A stretch of 8,337 nucleotides of DNA. Source: DATLFI01 sp035524895 (GTDB lineage: Bacteria; Acidobacteriota; Thermoanaerobaculia; Multivoradales; Multivoraceae). The notes under the pieces are model-generated. The model was not told the DNA's origin. It searched no databases and was given only the letters and a program-made list of their open reading frames with translations. Each line of letters begins with the position of its first letter. Positions within the stretch are counted from its first letter, which is position 1. Shown here piece after piece: positions 6,084-8,337 of the stretch. The stretch covers positions 1 to 8,337 of the forward strand of contig DATLFI010000002.1 of the NCBI GenBank assembly GCA_035524895.1, written 5' to 3'. Both the position numbers and the translations under genes were made by a program.

Positions 6084-6148
6084 AGGATGAAGCGGTGGAG
6101 AGGTACAGGCCCGCGGTAGAAGTTCGGCACTGCGTCCTCGCTTTCCTC

Positions 6149-6178
6149 TTGACGCAGCGCCTCCTACTAGGGTAAAAT
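6149..6178 (+). promoter_or_regulatory. Promoter in front of a non-coding unit
   Basis: TTGACG (6149-6154) and TAAAAT (6173-6178) each match consensus at five of six positions, with an 18-bp spacer. Transcription should begin near 6185. No open frame with coding character follows before the terminator at 6222-6263. Confidence 0.6.
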
Positions 6179-6184
6179 GAGGCC

Positions 6185-6263
6185 GTCTTAGCCGACAGCC
6201 CGGCACTGCGTCGGGTTCGAGCCCCGGTTAGCCACCCCAAGTGGCGCCGGGGTTTTCGTCTTT
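6185..6263 (+). ncRNA. Candidate ~80-nt small RNA with T-arm-like element
   Basis: The predicted transcript runs from the promoter at 6149-6178 to the terminator T-tract. It would contain a stem CCGAC/GTCGG (6192-6196 with 6210-6214), then a tRNA T-arm-like motif at 6211-6227: TCGGG, loop TTCGAGC, CCCGG, with one G-T pair. The T-arm stem competes with both the first stem and the terminator stem, so alternative folds are possible. A 3'-end-like TTAGCCA follows, but no matching 5' acceptor, D-arm or anticodon arm is upstream. It is therefore not a tRNA gene; it could be a tRNA 3' fragment left by integration, or a genuine small regulatory RNA. Confidence 0.35.
6222..6263 (+). terminator. Intrinsic terminator
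   Basis: CCCCGG (6222-6227) and GCCAC (6231-6235) pair with GTGGC (6241-6245) and CCGGGG (6247-6252) around a CCCAA loop, with a 3-nt/1-nt internal bulge. TTTTCGTCTTT follows directly. A second GC hairpin (6264-6282, CCGGGG with CCCCGG) lies just after it. Confidence 0.65.
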
Positions 6264-6292
6264 CCGGGGGCCGACGCCCCGGTTGGCTACCA

Positions 6293-6322
6293 TTCTTACT
6301 GCCGCGAGCTGGCTACTGTCAA
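6293..6322 (-). promoter_or_regulatory. Possible minus-strand promoter converging on the small-RNA unit
   Basis: Read on the minus strand, a perfect TTGACA (6322-6317) is followed after 18 bp by TAAGAA (6298-6293), a four-of-six -10. It would direct transcription leftward into the small-RNA unit, antisense to it. The weak -10 keeps confidence low. Confidence 0.3.
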
Positions 6323-6352
6323 GAGGAAGTCTTTTAGATACATTAGGTTAGG

Positions 6353-6476
6353 TGCGGCATGAATTCACCAAAACTGCGCCAAAAATTCCGAAGGATGCGC
6401 CACAAACCAGGGGTCAAGTGACCGAACTGCGCCAGAAACTACCGGAGTTGCGTCATAAACTACGAAGATCGCGCCA
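6353..6476. repeat. Iteron-like array of six phased TGCGCCA repeats
   Basis: Units start at 6353 (TGCGGCA), 6375, 6396 and 6428 (TGCGCCA), 6449 (TGCGTCA) and 6470 (CGCGCCA). Start-to-start distances are 22, 21, 32, 21 and 21 bp, all near whole helical turns, so every core faces the same side of the DNA. A looser tail of the form AAACTACCGAAG follows each core, and the last three units match best there. The array abuts the stop codon of the minus-strand DNA-binding-type gene. Such arrays serve as iterons of replication initiators or as multiple transposase sites at transposon ends. Confidence 0.75.
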
Positions 6477-6477
6477 C

Positions 6478-6885
6478 TTATTCAGCGTCGAGAATTGCTA
6501 CCAGGGGCAGGAAGTCTTCTAGCTCGGCGGGATACCAGCGGCGAGGGGGGATGCCTGGGACGTGTTCTTTGGCAAGGGTCGCCGCTCGTTCATCCTTCGC
6601 GATCAGGTCTTCAATCTTAGTCACCGCATCCACGTGTTTGTCGCCGTACTGACGAAGCATGTAGGAGCGCTCTAGCGCGGGACCGTGAGCGGCGTATAGA
6701 CGCTCCAACTGCCGGATGCTCATATGGTTTGGGGAGTCCTTGCTGACGTGTCTGGCGACGTCTTTGACGCTCCGCCCGCGTCTCTTGCCAGCCCGAATCC
6801 AGAGGGCGATGACCATGGTGCCGAGGTCTTCCCCATGCTTGTCTGGATGATCCTTCGGACGCCCAGGTCGCCTTCTGTTGCGCAC
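6478..6885 (-). CDS. Putative DNA-binding protein with GRP motif and helix-turn-helix
   Basis: 135 residues from the GTG at 6885-6883, chosen because a G-rich stretch precedes it and coding character begins there; the frame stays open to an ATG at 6996, but the added residues are Pro/Ala/Arg-rich and unlike protein. Residues 4-11 (RRRPGRPK) are an AT-hook-like motif. After an acidic/basic stretch and a hydrophobic helix (MVIALWIRAG), residues about 39-66 (SVKDVARHVSKDS, then MSIRQLERLYAAHG) look like a helix-turn-helix. A charged helix and a Trp/Pro-containing tail ending PLVAILDAE follow. The family is not recognised. The gene ends 2 bp from the phased repeat array, making the array a plausible binding site. 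No promoter was identified upstream. Confidence 0.6.
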   Translation of the reverse strand: MRNRRRPGRPKDHPDKHGEDLGTMVIALWIRAGKRRGRSVKDVARHVSKDSPNHMSIRQLERLYAAHGPALERSYMLRQYGDKHVDAVTKIEDLIAKDERAATLAKEHVPGIPPRRWYPAELEDFLPLVAILDAE

Positions 6886-7020
6886 CGGCACCCCCGCAAG
6901 GCGCACCCGCAGAGGAGAGGACGGCGCGGCGGGCCGGGCTGCGGGGTCCCGGGGTTCGGCTCGCGACTTCCTAGCCGCGCCGGGGCCAGAATACACCGAA
7001 GGGAGGGGCCAGGGCGGGCC

Positions 7021-7272
7021 TCAAGTCAGGTAGGAATGCTCAAGAAGCTCAGCACCGCAGTGGCGACAGCGGCGGCTACCCGGCACGACTAAGCCGCCGC
7101 ATTCATCACATCGGGGTCCCATGTTCGGGCCGAGGCCGACTATCAGCCAGCCGATCGGCCCGAGGAAGAGCCCCCACCAGAAACCGGCTTCTGGTCGGTG
7201 TTTCCGCTTCCCGATAGCGAAACCGACGATTCCCCACAAGGCCCAAACCGCCAGGTAGAGGAAGATCTCCAT
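7021..7272 (-). CDS. Small two-TM membrane protein with C-terminal zinc ribbon
   Basis: 83 residues. The ATG at 7272-7270 is preceded by AAGGAG with 7-nt spacing, which overrides an open in-frame extension to 7356. TM1 is about residues 3-21 (aliphatic and Trp-rich, ending GFAIG), followed by a short basic loop KRKHRP. TM2 is about 31-48 (FWWGLFLGPIGWLIVGLG), with the Gly-Pro-Ile-Gly turn often seen in small bacterial membrane proteins. The tail carries Cys55-x-x-Cys58 and Cys69-x-x-Cys72, a zinc-ribbon knuckle pair, probably cytoplasmic given the basic loop pattern. The function is unknown; such proteins are usually annotated as zinc-ribbon membrane proteins. It shares the strand of the DNA-binding-type gene (136-bp gap), so joint transcription is possible. 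The 7273-7435 gap upstream shows nothing I can support beyond short GC hairpins. Confidence 0.75.
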   Translation of the reverse strand: MEIFLYLAVWALWGIVGFAIGKRKHRPEAGFWWGLFLGPIGWLIVGLGPNMGPRCDECGGLVVPGSRRCRHCGAELLEHSYLT

Positions 7273-7435
7273 GGGTCGTCTCCTTCTCCTCAAGCCGCGT
7301 CGGTTGCTCTGCTGGTCGACCGGCTCAAGACTACCGGTACCGTTAGGATGGGGCAAGCGGTCGCTCCCGGCTTCGGGCTAGCCGGAATGCACCGCGGAAT
7401 CAAGGGCTTGAGGCGAGTAACGCGCTATTAGGACG

Positions 7436-7591
7436 CTACCGCCGGGTGGCCTCCGGGGTCTTGACCGGGTCGGCCGGGCGCGCGGGGAGGCGCCTCGGGT
7501 CTGCCTCCATCCGCTTGAGGATCACCTCGACCGCGCGCTCGAGCTGCGGGTCGCGGCCCGAGATGCCGATGACGCCGCCCCAGGGTAAGCG
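7436..7591 (-). pseudogene. C-terminal scrap of a tricorn-like S41 protease, with internal deletion
   Basis: The minus-strand frame ending at TAG 7438-7436 reads LPWGGVIGISGRDPQLERAV, EVILKRMEADPRRLPARPAD and a short Pro/Thr tail. GRDPQLERAVE followed by a helix and a Pro-rich end is the standard C-terminus of tricorn-type S41 peptidases. WGGVIGI resembles a second conserved patch (TWGG-V/L-x-GI) that normally lies some 60 residues earlier, so the two blocks seem fused by an internal deletion near 7560-7575. Sequence further upstream in the frame (to 7792) has no protease character. This is a fragment, not a working gene. The homology call is from memory of the family. Confidence 0.5.
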
Positions 7592-7790
7592 GCCGGTAAA
7601 CCCATCTCCGCGGGCCGGGCGAGCTGAGGGCAGGAGGTCGAAACGCGTGGCCACCGGGCTCAGGCGGCGGGGCCTGGGCCGGCGGCCGGAGGGCCTGCGC
7701 CCAGGCTGCCGGAGTGACTTCGGAGAGGTCGGTCCGGGGCTGGGTGGGCAGGCAGGCGATAGGATAAGGTCCAACAAGGTACTCCACGCC

Positions 7791-8006
7791 ATGGCTCCAC
7801 GTCATTCAGAGGACCCTGACGACCCCCGGCCTGACGACCTCGACAAGTCGGCGGCCCGAGCTCAGGCTGAGGCTTGGTCCCGACTGCCAGGTCGCTGGCG
7901 GTCGGACCTGGAGGCCGAGGAGGAGGCCGAGCTCATCCTAGGGAGCCGGACTTCGGGGCGGGAAGTCGCTTCAGGAGGAACTACAAGGGAAGCGGGCGTG
8001 CGATGA
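7791..8006 (+). CDS. Short ORF carrying a VapB-type antitoxin tail without the DNA-binding domain
   Basis: 71 residues from ATG 7791, with only a weak AAGG upstream. Residues 1-19 are acidic and Pro-rich. Residues about 20-60 closely follow the tail of the VapB-like antitoxin at 5021-5299: A-A-R-A-Q-A-x-A-W, L-x-G-R-W-R-S, E-E-E-x-E, I-L-G-S-R-T-x-G-R-E-V. The ribbon-helix-helix half is missing. After REV, where the usual VapB ends, the frame runs on for a further 11 residues. It overlaps the next gene by 4 bases (ATGA), as an antitoxin would. Either it is a truncated vapB relic with its vapC lost, or a tail-only antitoxin now paired with the PBECR-like gene. I favour a relic but cannot exclude function. 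Confidence 0.5.
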   Translation: MAPRHSEDPDDPRPDDLDKSAARAQAEAWSRLPGRWRSDLEAEEEAELILGSRTSGREVASGGTTREAGVR

Positions 8007-8329
8007 CCCGCTACCCTTGCCCGTATCTCAAAGGAGAGGTGGAGCTCACGGAGGAGCGGGAGCGTCACATCGCCGAAAGGCACCCCGACCTGCTGCCGCA
8101 CTACCGAGGGCGAATCGCGCAAACCCTGTCGGAGCCCGATCAAGTCCGCAGAAGCGTCCGGTTCGGAAGTGCCAAGCTGTTTTCACGGAGGTATACCGAC
8201 GTTGGACAGGGCAAGCATGTGGTGGTGGTAGTAGTGAGCGAGCTGGACCCCAGCGAGCGTCACTGGATCATCACCGCGTACCTGGCCAGGAAACTGGTGG
8301 AAGGAGCGGTCGAATGGACAAGAGCCTGA
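8003..8329 (+). CDS. PBECR/RelE-like nuclease-superfamily protein, candidate toxin
   Basis: 108 residues from ATG 8003, with GGGAAG about 10 nt upstream. The start MTRYPCPYLKGEVELTEERE leads into HIAERHPDLLPHYRGRIAQT, then EPDQVRRS, a strand with LFSRRY, a run of valines (KHVVVVVVSE) and ERHWIITAYLARKL. This order matches a widespread small bacterial family that I place with the phage Barnase-EndoU-ColicinE5/D-RelE-like nuclease group. Conserved His (in ERHP), Arg pairs and the final tyrosine/arginine are the likely active-site candidates; the chemistry would be RNA cleavage. The gene sits between a VapB-tail ORF (4-base overlap) and a small gene overlapping its own end, as toxin-antitoxin operons do. 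Family placement is from memory. Confidence 0.65.
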   Translation: MTRYPCPYLKGEVELTEERERHIAERHPDLLPHYRGRIAQTLSEPDQVRRSVRFGSAKLFSRRYTDVGQGKHVVVVVVSELDPSERHWIITAYLARKLVEGAVEWTRA

Positions 8330-8337
8330 GCTTCAGG
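8314..8337 (+). CDS. Start of a small downstream gene, cut by the window edge
   Basis: ATG at 8314 lies inside the end of the candidate toxin gene (stop 8329) in another frame and reads MDKSLSFR to the edge. GGAAGGAG lies 8-15 nt upstream as a ribosome site. DUF2283 proteins, the usual neighbours of this toxin-like family, often begin with a short Lys/Ser/Phe strand like this, so an antitoxin of that type is a fair guess. Eight residues cannot prove it. Confidence 0.45.

Larger units (their letters stand above)
6143..6328. repeat. 186-bp segment bounded by 11-bp inverted repeats
   Basis: TTCCTCTTGAC at 6143-6153 recurs as GTCAAGAGGAA at 6318-6328. Each arm carries an outward-in -35-like hexamer (TTGACG plus strand, TTGACA minus strand). 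Inside are two near-identical 15-mers, CCCCGGTTAGCCACC (6222-6236) and CCCCGGTTGGCTACC (6277-6291), differing at two transitions. This resembles a miniature element or a pair of convergent promoters; no target-site duplication was found. Confidence 0.35.

Noticed and set aside
6164..6239. A complete tRNA gene ending at the T-arm-like element
   Set aside because: No 5' acceptor strand, D-arm or anticodon arm can be folded upstream; only the T-arm and a 3'-end-like tail are present.
6353..6476. CRISPR array
   Set aside because: Repeat cores are only 7 bp with degenerate tails and a 21-bp period, leaving no spacer-length unique segments; there are no cas genes.
7446..7790. Upstream in-frame extension of the VapB-tail ORF
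   Set aside because: The extension has no ribbon-helix-helix pattern and overlaps the protease fragment on the other strand; it reads as non-coding Arg/Gly/Pro-rich sequence.
7874..8002. In-frame upstream extension of the PBECR-like gene
   Set aside because: It overlaps the VapB tail in another frame, and the family's conserved sequence begins right after the ATG at 8003.

Overview
The window comes from a high-GC, probably Gram-negative bacterium. A lipoprotein signal peptide on a metal-uptake binding protein, a Sec-secreted DUF2059 protein and sigma70-like promoters (TTGNCA, 17-18 bp, TATAAT/CATAAT) support this. The lineage cannot be fixed by eye; Acidobacteriota or Myxococcota would be reasonable guesses. 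The left edge looks like ordinary chromosome. Most of the rest looks like an accessory region with toxin-antitoxin genes, IS debris and several broken genes.

Layout. (1) 1-875: the 5' end of a zinc/manganese ABC transporter binding lipoprotein on the minus strand, diverging from a secreted DUF2059 protein on the plus strand, with a two-copy 20-bp tandem repeat between them. (2) 939-3687: a self-contained two-gene operon with its own promoter. It encodes a 153-aa helical protein and a roughly 690-aa protein joining a helical N-terminus, a winged-helix-like segment, a J domain with HPD, and beta-rich segments on both sides. Its base composition is visibly less GC-rich than its neighbours. The second gene seems to begin in another frame at 1581 and to need a +1 shift at CCC-TAG-C. 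(3) 3761-4740: a secreted protein gene interrupted by a stop, followed by the 3' remnant of an IS91-family transposase.

(4) 4968-6044: a complete vapBC-type operon (promoter overlapped by a perfect 7-3-7 palindrome, ribbon-helix-helix antitoxin, PIN toxin, 4-base GTGA overlap). A second antitoxin-like gene broken by one frameshift follows. (5) 6063-6477: a non-coding block with a strong hairpin, a promoter-to-terminator unit that could make a roughly 80-nt RNA containing a tRNA T-arm-like element, an 11-bp inverted repeat around it, and six iteron-like repeats at 21/22/32-bp spacing. (6) 6478-7272: two minus-strand genes, one a DNA-binding-type protein with a GRP motif, one a two-TM membrane protein with a zinc ribbon.

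(7) 7436-8337: a minus-strand scrap of a tricorn-like S41 protease. It is followed by a short plus-strand ORF carrying a VapB-type C-terminal tail without the DNA-binding half. This overlaps a PBECR-like (RelE/barnase-like nuclease superfamily) candidate toxin gene, and a further small gene starts at the window edge.

The strongest candidate for an undescribed system is the two-gene J-domain operon. The best non-coding candidates are the phased repeat array beside the DNA-binding gene and the small-RNA-like unit. Functions of these three are inferred from architecture only.
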